This document shows positions 1 through 7,429 of a stretch of 64,000 nt of DNA, one piece after another. The translations under genes were made by a program, and so were the position numbers. Below the pieces are notes generated by a model. It saw only the letters and a list, made by a program, of their open reading frames with translations. It did not search any database and had not been told where the DNA came from. The stretch is from Streptomyces sp. TLI_171 (GTDB lineage: Bacteria > Actinomycetota > Actinomycetes > Streptomycetales > Streptomycetaceae): contig NZ_RAPS01000001.1 of the NCBI RefSeq assembly GCF_003610255.1, positions 2,294,001-2,358,000 on the forward strand, in the 5' to 3' direction. Position 1 is the first letter of the stretch; each line of letters begins with the position of its first letter.

Positions 1-2
1 AC

Positions 3-77
3 GGCCACTCGCTGCGCAACATGGGCCTGATCGTCTCCGGCCACGGTGACCGGGTCTTCGGGCAGGAGGGCCGATGA
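3..77 (+). CDS. 3' end of an upstream protein, partial
   Basis: Only the last 24 codons lie in the window; they end in ...HGDRVFGQEGR and a TGA at 75-77. The stop overlaps the ATG of the next gene in an ATGA junction (74-77), so the two are probably translationally coupled in one operon. The fragment is too short to assign to a family. The codons are GC-rich at the third position, as expected for a real gene of this genome. Confidence 0.5.
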   Translation, partial: GHSLRNMGLIVSGHGDRVFGQEGR

Positions 78-586
78 ACGAGCACGCGCCGGGGACCTCC
101 CGGTCGATCGAGCTGCCGGCGGCGCGCACCGCGGTCGACGAGCTGCTGGACTCCGGTCCGGCGGCGCTCTCCCCTCCCGGGGTCTGGGCGGACGGCCCGT
201 ACGTGCAGGTCGAGCACGAGCACGCGTACACCCGGGAGCCGGACGGCACCGCGCACCTGGAGAAGCGCCGCTACCTGCTGACGGCGCTGGCCGAGCACCG
301 GTACCCCGAGCTGCTCGCCCAGCTGGCCCGGGCCTGGCGGGCCCGGGGCTGGGCGGTGTCCGCCGAGGAGGACCCGCAGCTGCCCGTGCTGCGCGCCGAA
401 TCCCCTTACGGGAGTGCGGAGTTCAGGATCGGGTTGGCCGGCAACGGGACGCTGCTGGCCCGGGTCGACGGGCTGCCGGCGACCGGCGACTCGTACCCGT
501 TCGGCGGGGACAGCACGGTGCCGCTCGGGCCGGACGGGGCCATGGACACGGTGCCGCGGCACCACGACCCGTTCTGGTCCGTCTAG
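74..586 (+). CDS. conserved protein of unknown function, cytoplasmic-type paralog
   Basis: 170 residues, with no signal peptide or membrane helix. I do not recognise a named domain. It is clearly related to the following lipoprotein: both have a LxxRRYxLT segment in the middle and both end in a GPDGxxDTxPxxxDPxWS block (here GPDGAMDTVPRHHDPFWSV). The start is the ATG overlapping the upstream stop. The next gene begins 37 bp later in the same direction, so the upstream gene, this gene and the lipoprotein look like one transcription unit. A role with the lipoprotein partner is inferred from the shared fold only; no function can be named. Confidence 0.8.
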   Translation: MNEHAPGTSRSIELPAARTAVDELLDSGPAALSPPGVWADGPYVQVEHEHAYTREPDGTAHLEKRRYLLTALAEHRYPELLAQLARAWRARGWAVSAEEDPQLPVLRAESPYGSAEFRIGLAGNGTLLARVDGLPATGDSYPFGGDSTVPLGPDGAMDTVPRHHDPFWSV

Positions 587-623
587 GGTCCTGTCCTCGG
601 GCGAACGGCGGAGAGGGAGTCGG

Positions 624-1202
624 ATGAGGGTGCGAGTGGCGGGCGCCGTCGTGGCGCTGGTGCTGGGCTTCGGGGCGGTCGGCTGCGACTCGTCCGGCGG
701 CTCCGGCGGCGGCTCCGGCCGCCAGGTGGTGGCGCTGGACCGGGCGAAGGCCCGGTTGCAGGACCTGGTGGACGGCACCACCGCCGCGCTCACCCCGGCG
801 GTCCGGTACGCCGACGACGCGTACCGGGCCGTCCCGCACGAGGGCGGGCTGAGCCGCGACGACGACGGCACCGCGCAGCTGACGCTGCGCCGGTACGTGC
901 TGACCAAGGTCGGCCCGGCCAAGCAGGCCCGGCTCCTGGAACAGGTCCGGGCGTACTGGAAGGGCCGCGGCTACACCCTGCACGACGAGGCCTCGACCAC
1001 CGACGCCGGCGCCGAGACCCCGGACGGCGCGGGCGTGCGGGTGTCCATCGGCGTGCCCGGCAACGTCACCGTGGTGGCCGACGCCTGGGTGCAGGACCCC
1101 GGCCGCACCCAGCCCTTCGGCCCCGCCCCCAGCCCGCTGCCCACCGGACCGGACGGCGGCCTCGACACCATGCCGCACGTCGAGGACCCCGCCTGGTCCT
1201 GA
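624..1202 (+). CDS. lipoprotein, paralog of the preceding gene
   Basis: 192 residues. The ATG at 624 is preceded by GGAGAGGGA and opens a signal peptide (MRVRVAGAVVALVLGFGAVGC) with a lipobox ending in Cys21, followed by a Ser/Gly-rich tether. The mature part repeats the architecture of the preceding protein, including RRYVLT and the C-terminal GPDGGLDTMPHVEDPAWS. The upstream gene therefore looks like the same domain without export signals. A membrane-anchored extracellular role is inferred from the lipobox; the family function is unknown to me. Confidence 0.85.
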   Translation: MRVRVAGAVVALVLGFGAVGCDSSGGSGGGSGRQVVALDRAKARLQDLVDGTTAALTPAVRYADDAYRAVPHEGGLSRDDDGTAQLTLRRYVLTKVGPAKQARLLEQVRAYWKGRGYTLHDEASTTDAGAETPDGAGVRVSIGVPGNVTVVADAWVQDPGRTQPFGPAPSPLPTGPDGGLDTMPHVEDPAWS

Positions 1203-1315
1203 CCGGGTGTCCGCGTGAGGAAAGCTTCCTGACGGTCCGTCGGTGCACCGGGTGGACGAATCGGGCCCGATCGGGGCCGATCGGGCGGTGCGGCGAAGGT
1301 GGTGGCCGGGGACCA

Positions 1316-1345
1316 TTGGGGTGTCGTGACCATGATGGTTATAGT
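1316..1345 (+). promoter_or_regulatory. candidate vegetative promoter for the amino-acid-binding lipoprotein
   Basis: TTGGGG at 1316-1321 and TATAGT at 1340-1345 are separated by 18 bp, close to the HrdB consensus. They sit in the only A+T-rich patch of the 280-bp gap before the solute-binding protein at 1483. Confidence 0.5.
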
Positions 1346-1482
1346 CGGAACGATCTAGCCGGAACGGCGGCCGGCCGAGGGGTCTCCTCGGTATTGCCAT
1401 GTCGCGTTCCGCCGCCATGCCGCCGTGCCGTCCGGTGTCCTCGGGCCGTCGTGTTCCGCGTCGACCACGGGGAGAGACGACC

Positions 1483-2391
1483 ATGGCACAACTGGCCGGG
1501 CGGGGGCGCACCGCGCTCGTCGCCGTCATCGGCGGGGCGCTGCTGCTGAGCGGCTGCGGCGGCACCGGGGGGAGCGGGCAGGGGCGGGCCGACCTGCACG
1601 CGCTGCTGCCGGAGCCGGTGCGCAAGGCGGGGGTGCTGACGGTGGGGGCCTCGTTCACGGCCGCGCCGGTGGTGTACCGCAACGACCGCAACGAGCCGGA
1701 CGGGCTGGACCCGCACCTGGCGGAGAAGCTGGAGGCGGTGCTCGGCATCAAGCTGCAGTTCCAGGACGTCGGGCCGTTCGCGAACGTGCTGCCCGGGCTG
1801 CTGGCCGGCAAGTACGACATCGCGATGTCCGGCATCACCGACACCCGGGAACGCGAGGAGGGCCTCGACAAGGAGGGCAAGCAGGCCAACCCCGGGGTGG
1901 ACTTCGTCGACTACTTCATGGCGGGCATCGGCATCGCCGTCGACAAGGGCAACCCGAAGGGCATCGTCGACATCGACCACCTGTGCGGGCACACCGTCAC
2001 GGTCAAGAAGGGCACCACCCACGACGACCTGGCGCTGCGCCAGAAGCCGGTCTGCGAACACGCGGGCAAGCCGCTGACGGTGCTGGAGACCGACACCGAC
2101 GCCGCGGCGGTGGAGAACCTGAAGGGTCCGGCGGACGCCTTCATGACCGACTACCCGAAGGCGCAGTACGCCGTGCAGACCGTCGGCAACGGCAACAGCT
2201 TCGAGATCGGCGGCCCGCAGCTGCAGCCCCGCCCGTTCGGCATCGCGCTGCGCAAGGACGACCAGGTGCTGCGCGACGTGCTGATGCGGGCGATGAACCG
2301 GCTGATCACCGACGGCACCTACGACCAGGTGCTGGCCGAGCACAACCTGTCGGTCGGCGCGATCCAGAACTCGGTCACCAACGGGTCCTGA
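1483..2391 (+). CDS. polar amino acid ABC transporter substrate-binding lipoprotein
   Basis: 302 residues. The ATG at 1483 follows GGGGAGAGACGACC. The signal sequence ends in a lipobox (LLSGC, Cys near residue 24). The rest is an SBP_bac_3 (family 3) domain: an N-terminal VLTVGASFTAAPVVYRN segment, PDGLDPHLAEKLEAVLG, LLAGKYDIAMSGITDTRER and a C-terminal ITDGTYDQVLAEHNL. Such proteins capture glutamate, glutamine or other polar amino acids outside the membrane for an ABC importer. No permease or ATPase gene is adjacent, so it either serves a distant transporter or acts as an orphan receptor. The substrate cannot be read from the sequence. Confidence 0.88.
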   Translation: MAQLAGRGRTALVAVIGGALLLSGCGGTGGSGQGRADLHALLPEPVRKAGVLTVGASFTAAPVVYRNDRNEPDGLDPHLAEKLEAVLGIKLQFQDVGPFANVLPGLLAGKYDIAMSGITDTREREEGLDKEGKQANPGVDFVDYFMAGIGIAVDKGNPKGIVDIDHLCGHTVTVKKGTTHDDLALRQKPVCEHAGKPLTVLETDTDAAAVENLKGPADAFMTDYPKAQYAVQTVGNGNSFEIGGPQLQPRPFGIALRKDDQVLRDVLMRAMNRLITDGTYDQVLAEHNLSVGAIQNSVTNGS

Positions 2392-2413
2392 GACCGCCGG
2401 CCCCGGACCGCGC

Positions 2414-3610
2414 TCACCCAGCGGCGAACGCCAGCACGGCGACGTCGTCGGTGAGCGGCCCGGCGTGCCGGGGCACGTCCCGGTCCAGGAAGTCGACCAC
2501 CGCCTCCGGGTCGGTGGCGGGCAGCGTGGCCAGGCGGGCGGCGAGCGGGTAGAACGCGCCGGCGCCGTCACGGGCCTCGGTGACGCCGTCGGTGTGCACC
2601 AGCACGGTGTGGCCCGGCGGCAGCGCCAGCACGGTCGGCGGCTCGGCCCCGCCGGACGCCAGGTGGCCCAGGCCGAGCGGCAGTTCCTCCGCGCACCGGA
2701 CCGCCCGGACGGCGCCCGGGCCGACCAGCAGCGGGGCCGGGTGGCCGCGGTTGACCGCCTCCAGCAGGCCGGTGTCCGGGTGGTGCTGCAGCAGGACGGC
2801 GGTGACGAACAGTTCGCCGTCCTCGCGCTGCTCCGCCTCGCGCCGCACCTGGCGGTCCAACTGGTCGGCGAGTTCGCCGAGTTCGGCGGTCTCGTGGGCG
2901 GCGACCCGGAACGCGCCGATCACGTCGGCGACGGTGCGGACGGCGTCCAGGCCCTTGCCGCGGACGTCGCCGAGCAGGATCCGGGTGCCGAAACGGGTCT
3001 CGCACACCTCGTACAGGTCGCCGCCGACGCCCACGTCGGCCTGCGCCGGCTGGTACAGCCCCGCGGTGCGCAGCCCGCCGACCCGGGCCGGGACGGGGCG
3101 CAGCACGGTGTGCTGCAGGGTGTCGGCGACCGCCCGCACCCGGACCAGGTCGCGGGCCTGCCGCCGCCGCTGCCGGGCCAGTCCGGCGCCGAGCGCGCCC
3201 GCCAGCACGGTCGCCAGGTAGGTCCACAGGTGGTGCTGCTCGACCAGGTGCCCGGCCCGCAGCGCGAGCAGCGCCTGCAGCAGCACGGTGACCGCGGTGG
3301 ACGCGCCGACCAGCGCCGGGCCGGCGCCGAACGCGACCACCACCGGGACGACGGTCAGCAGGAAGCCCGCCGCGACCGAGCCCGGGATCGCCACCTCCAT
3401 CACCAGGTCCGCGACCAGCAGCAGCACCGGCAGCAGCCGCACCCAGGTGGGGGTGCGCAGCGCCAGCGCCATCGCGGCCTCCCAGCGGTCGCCGGGCTGC
3501 CGGTCGTAGTGGCCGGACCGGTCCGGGCCACGGCCGGGTCGGTCGGGGCGGGGCGCGGCGGGCCCGCTCGCGGGTTCGGCGGGACGGACGTCGGTGGCGG
3601 GCGCGGCCAT
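2414..3610 (-). CDS. membrane SpoIIE/RsbU-type PP2C phosphatase
   Basis: 398 residues. The start ATG at 3610 is preceded by GAGGAGGT, a near-perfect ribosome-binding site, and is preferred over longer in-frame starts. Residues about 45-150 hold several hydrophobic helices. The rest is a PPM-type phosphatase domain with GGDLYEV, GDVRGKG, GHPAPLL, TDGVTEARD and the terminal DDVAVLA metal-binding motifs. Proteins of this type in actinomycetes dephosphorylate anti-anti-sigma factors and so steer stress sigma factors. No GAF or PAS sensor domain is visible; the membrane part may be the sensor. It lies downstream of a P450 on the same strand, with a 143-bp gap. Confidence 0.9.
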   Translation of the reverse strand: MAAPATDVRPAEPASGPAAPRPDRPGRGPDRSGHYDRQPGDRWEAAMALALRTPTWVRLLPVLLLVADLVMEVAIPGSVAAGFLLTVVPVVVAFGAGPALVGASTAVTVLLQALLALRAGHLVEQHHLWTYLATVLAGALGAGLARQRRRQARDLVRVRAVADTLQHTVLRPVPARVGGLRTAGLYQPAQADVGVGGDLYEVCETRFGTRILLGDVRGKGLDAVRTVADVIGAFRVAAHETAELGELADQLDRQVRREAEQREDGELFVTAVLLQHHPDTGLLEAVNRGHPAPLLVGPGAVRAVRCAEELPLGLGHLASGGAEPPTVLALPPGHTVLVHTDGVTEARDGAGAFYPLAARLATLPATDPEAVVDFLDRDVPRHAGPLTDDVAVLAFAAG

Positions 3611-3753
3611 GCTGACCTCCTCGGCGACCACTGCGGCTACGGTTCGCCTCCATCGTCGCCCGTGCCGCGCCCGGCCCACTGCCTGCCAAGGTCCCGACGA
3701 CCAGGGACCTTCGGCCCGTTCCGCTCAGCCGCGCCGTATGCCCGTGAGCTGCG

Positions 3754-4989
3754 TCACCGCCGGCCGGCGAGGGTGACCGGGAGGGTGCGGTGGCCGCGCA
3801 GCACCAGCCGGTCGCGGCGGGCGGCCGGACCGGCGGGGGCGAGCGCGGGGAAGCGGCGCAGCAGGGCGGGCAGTGCGGTGGCGGCCTCCAGGCGGGCGAG
3901 TTCGGCGCCCAGGCAGTAGTGCGGTCCGCCGCCGAAGGCGAGCGGCCGGCCCTCGCGCCGGTCGGGGCCGAAGCGCCCGGGGTCGAATCGGTCGGGCTGC
4001 TGGTAGTGGCGCGGGTCGCGGTTGGCGGCGCCGAGCAGCAGCAGGACGCCCGTGTGCCGGGGCACTGGGCGGCCCGCCAGGGTGAGTCCGTCGGCGAGCG
4101 CGATCCGGGAGGTGAGCTGGACGGGCGGGTCGTGGCGCAGCACCTCCTCGGTGAAGGCCGCCGGGTCGAGCTCGCCGCGGCGCAGGGCGTCGGCGGTGCC
4201 GGGGTCCTCGAACAGCCGGACCAGGGCGTTGCCGAGCAGGTTGCCGGTGGTCTCGAAGCCGGCGATCAGCAGCAGGGCGAGGTTGGCGACCAGTTCGCGG
4301 TGCGACAGCCGCTGCGGGTCGGCGTCGGCGGTGGCGACCAGCGCGCTGACCAGGTCGTCCCGCGGGTCGGCCCGCCGCTCGGCGGTCAACGTGTCGAAGT
4401 AGTCGGTGAGTTGTTCGGCGGCCCGGTCGGCGGCGGCCAGCTCGCGGTCGCCGATCACGGTCTCCAGGGTGGCGGTCAGGTCGGCGGCGAGCGGCCGGAA
4501 CAGGTGCCGGTCCGCCGCGGGGACGCCGAGCAGTTCGCAGATCACGCCGATGGGCAGCCGGAACGCGAACGCGTCCAGGAAGTCGACGGGCTCCTCGCCG
4601 TGCCCGGCGAGCCGGTCCAGCAGCCCGTCGACGGCGGCGCCGACCGCGGGGGCGAGGGCGGCGACCCGGCGCGGGGTGAACACCGAGGCGATCAGCGAGC
4701 GCATCCGGGCGTGGTCGGGGGCGTTGCGCTGCAGGACCGACGGGGCCAGCAGGTATTTGCCGGGGTGGTCCAGGAAGTCGGGTTCGAACTCGGCGCGCAG
4801 CCGCCCGTCCAGGACCCCGGCCCCGGGGGCCCGCAGCACCTCGTCCGCCTCCGTACGGCCGGTGACGACCAGTAGGAAGTCGTCCACCGGCAGCACCGGC
4901 CCGAGCGCCCGCAGCCGCTCGTACAGCGGGTACGGGTCGCGCCAGCCGGCGGGCCCCAGCAGCTCGCCGACGATCGTCGTCGCATCCAT
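3754..4989 (-). CDS. cytochrome P450
   Basis: 411 residues, the usual length for a bacterial soluble P450. The I-helix oxygen-activation motif is AGFETT (about 243-248), the ExxR of the K helix is in EEVLRHDPPVQ, and the heme-binding loop is FGGGPHYCLG with the axial Cys near residue 359. The start ATG at 4989 has GGGGGA upstream. It should be a monooxygenase needing separate ferredoxin and reductase partners; none is adjacent. The substrate is not predictable. It is divergent from the ArsC-like gene, with 109 bp between the two starts. Confidence 0.92.
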   Translation of the reverse strand: MDATTIVGELLGPAGWRDPYPLYERLRALGPVLPVDDFLLVVTGRTEADEVLRAPGAGVLDGRLRAEFEPDFLDHPGKYLLAPSVLQRNAPDHARMRSLIASVFTPRRVAALAPAVGAAVDGLLDRLAGHGEEPVDFLDAFAFRLPIGVICELLGVPAADRHLFRPLAADLTATLETVIGDRELAAADRAAEQLTDYFDTLTAERRADPRDDLVSALVATADADPQRLSHRELVANLALLLIAGFETTGNLLGNALVRLFEDPGTADALRRGELDPAAFTEEVLRHDPPVQLTSRIALADGLTLAGRPVPRHTGVLLLLGAANRDPRHYQQPDRFDPGRFGPDRREGRPLAFGGGPHYCLGAELARLEAATALPALLRRFPALAPAGPAARRDRLVLRGHRTLPVTLAGRR

Positions 4990-5098
4990 CGCTTCCCCCT
5001 GCTCGGCGGTCCGGTCCCGGTGCGGCAACGGGCGGGCGGCACGCCGGGGTTCCCGGCGGACCGCGGGCCGGGCGGGGCGCTCGGTAGGGTGGCCGGTC

Positions 5099-5464
5099 AT
5101 GGAGATCTGGATCAACCCGCGGTGCAGCAAGTGCCGCACCGCGCAGAGCGAGCTGGACGCGGCGGGCGTGGAGTACACCGTGCGCCGGTACCTGGACGAG
5201 CCGCCGACGGCCGCCGAACTCACCGAGGTGCTGGGCCGGCTGGGCCTGGAGCCGTGGGACGTGGCCCGGCTGGACGAGCCGGTCGCCAAGGAGCTCGGGC
5301 TGCGCGGCTGGGGCCGCGAGGACGGCGACCGGGCGCGCTGGGTCGAGGCGATGGCCGCGAACCCGGCGCTGATCCAGCGGCCGATCATCACCGCCGACGA
5401 CGGCTACACGGTGATCGGGCGCACCGAGGAGGCCCTGAAGGACGTCCTCGGCCACGGCGCGTGA
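5099..5464 (+). CDS. ArsC/Spx-fold arsenate reductase family protein
   Basis: 121 residues, the full length of the ArsC family. The N-terminus MEIWINPRCSKCRTAQ holds the active-site cysteine in NPxC; the second Cys three residues later makes a CxxC pair. The IQRPI loop, which provides the substrate-binding Arg in this family, is present near residue 97. Family members reduce arsenate with glutaredoxin or mycothiol systems, but many actinobacterial copies are not linked to ars genes and their substrate is untested. No ars genes are nearby. The stop is directly abutted by a heptamer-repeat promoter element (5465-5506). Confidence 0.85.
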   Translation: MEIWINPRCSKCRTAQSELDAAGVEYTVRRYLDEPPTAAELTEVLGRLGLEPWDVARLDEPVAKELGLRGWGREDGDRARWVEAMAANPALIQRPIITADDGYTVIGRTEEALKDVLGHGA

Positions 5465-5506
5465 TGACAGCGGGCTGACAGCGGCCTGTGAGCGGGCCCC
5501 GGCAGG
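5465..5506 (+). promoter_or_regulatory. triple heptamer array (11-bp pitch), SARP/OmpR-type activator site
   Basis: TGACAGC at 5465, TGACAGC at 5476 and TGTGAGC at 5487 are spaced exactly 11 bp apart, followed by GGGCCCCGGCAGG. The same array with the same pitch lies at 49200-49241 before the ABC exporter. It begins directly after the arsC-like stop and ends about 36 bp before the GTG of the siderophore-interacting protein, a promoter position. Confidence 0.65.
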
Positions 5507-5542
5507 CTGGGACGGTCCGTCCGACCTGCCGGGGAGCCCGCC

Positions 5543-6391
5543 GTGTACGACCTGCCGATCCGCCAGCTGACCGTCGTCTCGGTGCACCGCCCGACCCCGC
5601 GGACGGCCCGCGTCACCTTCGCGCTGCCCGCCGGCGAGTTCGCCCTCGCCGGGCCCGACCAGCAGGTCAAGCTGTACTTCCCGCGCCCCGGCCAGGACCG
5701 CCCCGAGCTGCCCGAACCCGCGCCCGGCCAGGGCCTGATGGACTGGTACGCGGCCTGCCAGGCCGTCCCCGAGCAGCACCGTCCCTGGATGCGCTCCTTC
5801 ACGCTCCGCGCCCACGACGCCGAACTGCACACCGTGGACGTCGACTTCGTGCTGCACGGGCCGACCGGTCCGGCCGCCCGCTGGGCGGCCCGGGCGGAGC
5901 CCGGTCAGGTGCTGGCGATGTTCGGCCCGTCCCCCGAGTTCGCCCGGCCGTTCCCGCTGGACGGCGACGGTCCGCTGCTGTTCGCCTGCGACGAGTCGGC
6001 GCTGCCCGCGCTCGGCACCCTGGTGGAGGCGCTGCCGGCCGGCACCCGGGCGCACGCCTGGATCGAGGTGGCCGGCCCCGAGGAGCACCAGCCCCTGCTC
6101 GGATTCGGCGAGTTGACTGCCACCTGGGTGCACCGCGGCGACGCCCCGCCCGGGCAGCGGCTGCTCGCCGCCGTGCGCGCCGCCGCCCTCCCCGCCGACC
6201 CGGCCGCCGCCTGGCTGGCCGGCGAGGCGGGCGCCGTCCGCGCCCTGCGCCGGCACCTGCTGACCGACCGCCGGCTTCCCCGCTCCGCCGTCCACTTCAC
6301 CGGCTACTGGCGGCGGCGCCTCACCCAGGACGACGCGCCCACCCCGGCCGACCTGGCCGACGCCCGCGAGATCCTGGGCCGGAACTCCTGA
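5543..6391 (+). CDS. siderophore-interacting protein (FAD-dependent ferric-siderophore reductase)
   Basis: 282 residues with a GTG start preceded by GGGGAGCC. The N-terminal half is an FAD-binding beta barrel (TPRTARVTFALP, the RSFTLR flavin motif near residue 88, and a VDVDFVLHGPTGPAARWA segment). The C-terminal half is an NAD(P)H-binding SIP domain (AWLAGEAGAVRALRRHLL, HFTGYWRRR). Such enzymes (ViuB/FscN type) reduce Fe(III)-siderophores in the cytoplasm to release iron. No siderophore cluster or importer is adjacent. Regulation probably involves the heptamer array at 5465-5506; I saw no obvious iron box. Confidence 0.9.
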   Translation: MYDLPIRQLTVVSVHRPTPRTARVTFALPAGEFALAGPDQQVKLYFPRPGQDRPELPEPAPGQGLMDWYAACQAVPEQHRPWMRSFTLRAHDAELHTVDVDFVLHGPTGPAARWAARAEPGQVLAMFGPSPEFARPFPLDGDGPLLFACDESALPALGTLVEALPAGTRAHAWIEVAGPEEHQPLLGFGELTATWVHRGDAPPGQRLLAAVRAAALPADPAAAWLAGEAGAVRALRRHLLTDRRLPRSAVHFTGYWRRRLTQDDAPTPADLADAREILGRNS

Positions 6392-6418
6392 GACCGCCCC
6401 CGGTGGTACCTTCCGCCG

Positions 6419-7381
6419 GTGACGAGTCTTCTGCAACCGCCCCTGCTCACGCGCCTGTTGGCGGCCGAGCGGATCCTGATCGCCGGCGCGGGCGGCGGGT
6501 TCGACGTGTACGCCGGGCTGCCGCTGGCGCTGGCGCTGCAGGCCGCCGGGCGCGAGGTGCACCTGGCGAACTTCTCCTTCAGCAACCTGTACGGCTGCGG
6601 ACTGTCCGTCTGGCAGGCCCCGGAGCTGGCCCGGATCACGCCCGACGTGCAGTGCGCCGACCGGTACTTCCCGGAGCGCTCGCTCGCCCGCTGGCTGCGC
6701 GACCACGGCCGGCCGGACACCGTGTGGGCGTTCCCGCGCACCGGCGTGCAGCCGCTGCGGGCGGCGTACCGGGAGCTGGTGGGGCAGCTGGGGATCGACG
6801 CGATCCTGCTGGTCGACGGCGGCACCGACATCCTGATGCGCGGCGACGAGGCCGGACTCGGCACCCCCGAGGAGGACATGGCCTCGCTGGCCGCCGTCGC
6901 CGGGCTGGCCGAGGTGCCGACCCGGCTGGTGGCCTGCCTGGGCTTCGGGATCGACGCGCACCACGGCGTCAACCACAGCCTGGTGCTGGAGAACCTGGCC
7001 GCCCTGCAGCGCGACGGCGGCTACCTCGGCGCGTTCTCGCTGCCCGCCGACTCGCCCGAGGGCGCCCTCTACCTGGACGCCGTCGAGCACGCCCGCAACG
7101 AGCTGCCGGAGCACCCGAGCATCGTGCACGGCTCGATCGCCGCCGCCCTGACCGGCGGGTTCGGCGACGTCCGGTTCACCGAACGGACCGCCGACAGCGC
7201 CCTGTTCATCAACCCGCTGATGACGCTGTACTTCGGCGTCACGGTGGAGGCGCTGGCCGCCCGCCACCTCTACCTGGACCGGCTGGAGCACACCGTCCTG
7301 CTCGGCCAGGTCGCCTCCGCGATCGGTCGCTTCCAGGACTCGCTGCCCCGGCAGCGCCCGCCCCGCGCCTACCCGCACTGA
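6419..7381 (+). CDS. DUF1152 domain protein, copy 1
   Basis: 320 residues. The GTG at 6419 has no Shine-Dalgarno sequence but lies 6 bp after TACCTT, suggesting a leaderless mRNA. The sequence covers the whole DUF1152 fold: ERILIAGAGGGFDVYAGLP (a nucleotide-binding-like glycine loop), ILLVDGGTDILMRGDEAGLGTP and a CLGFGIDAHHGVNHS loop with paired histidines. Function is unestablished in the family. It is followed immediately, in the same frame, by a second copy. Residues about 126-223 are nearly identical at DNA level to copy 2, whereas the flanks have diverged. Confidence 0.85.
   Translation: MTSLLQPPLLTRLLAAERILIAGAGGGFDVYAGLPLALALQAAGREVHLANFSFSNLYGCGLSVWQAPELARITPDVQCADRYFPERSLARWLRDHGRPDTVWAFPRTGVQPLRAAYRELVGQLGIDAILLVDGGTDILMRGDEAGLGTPEEDMASLAAVAGLAEVPTRLVACLGFGIDAHHGVNHSLVLENLAALQRDGGYLGAFSLPADSPEGALYLDAVEHARNELPEHPSIVHGSIAAALTGGFGDVRFTERTADSALFINPLMTLYFGVTVEALAARHLYLDRLEHTVLLGQVASAIGRFQDSLPRQRPPRAYPH
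6794..7087 (+). repeat. homogenised core of DUF1152 tandem, copy 1
   Basis: This 294-bp segment matches 7766-8059 with about 8 differences by eye, 7 of them clustered in 15 bp around 6902-6916. Sequence on either side is much more divergent, as expected from gene conversion between tandem copies. Confidence 0.85.
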
Positions 7382-7399
7382 GCCGCACCGAGCCGCACC
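7380..7399 (+). repeat. perfect 10-bp tandem duplication at the DUF1152 junction
   Basis: GAGCCGCACC occurs twice head to tail (7380-7389, 7390-7399). It begins inside the stop codon of copy 1 and occupies the place where a start signal for copy 2 would be expected. Confidence 0.9.
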
Positions 7400-7429
7400 C
7401 TGCTCCAACCGGCGCTCCTCACCCGCCTG

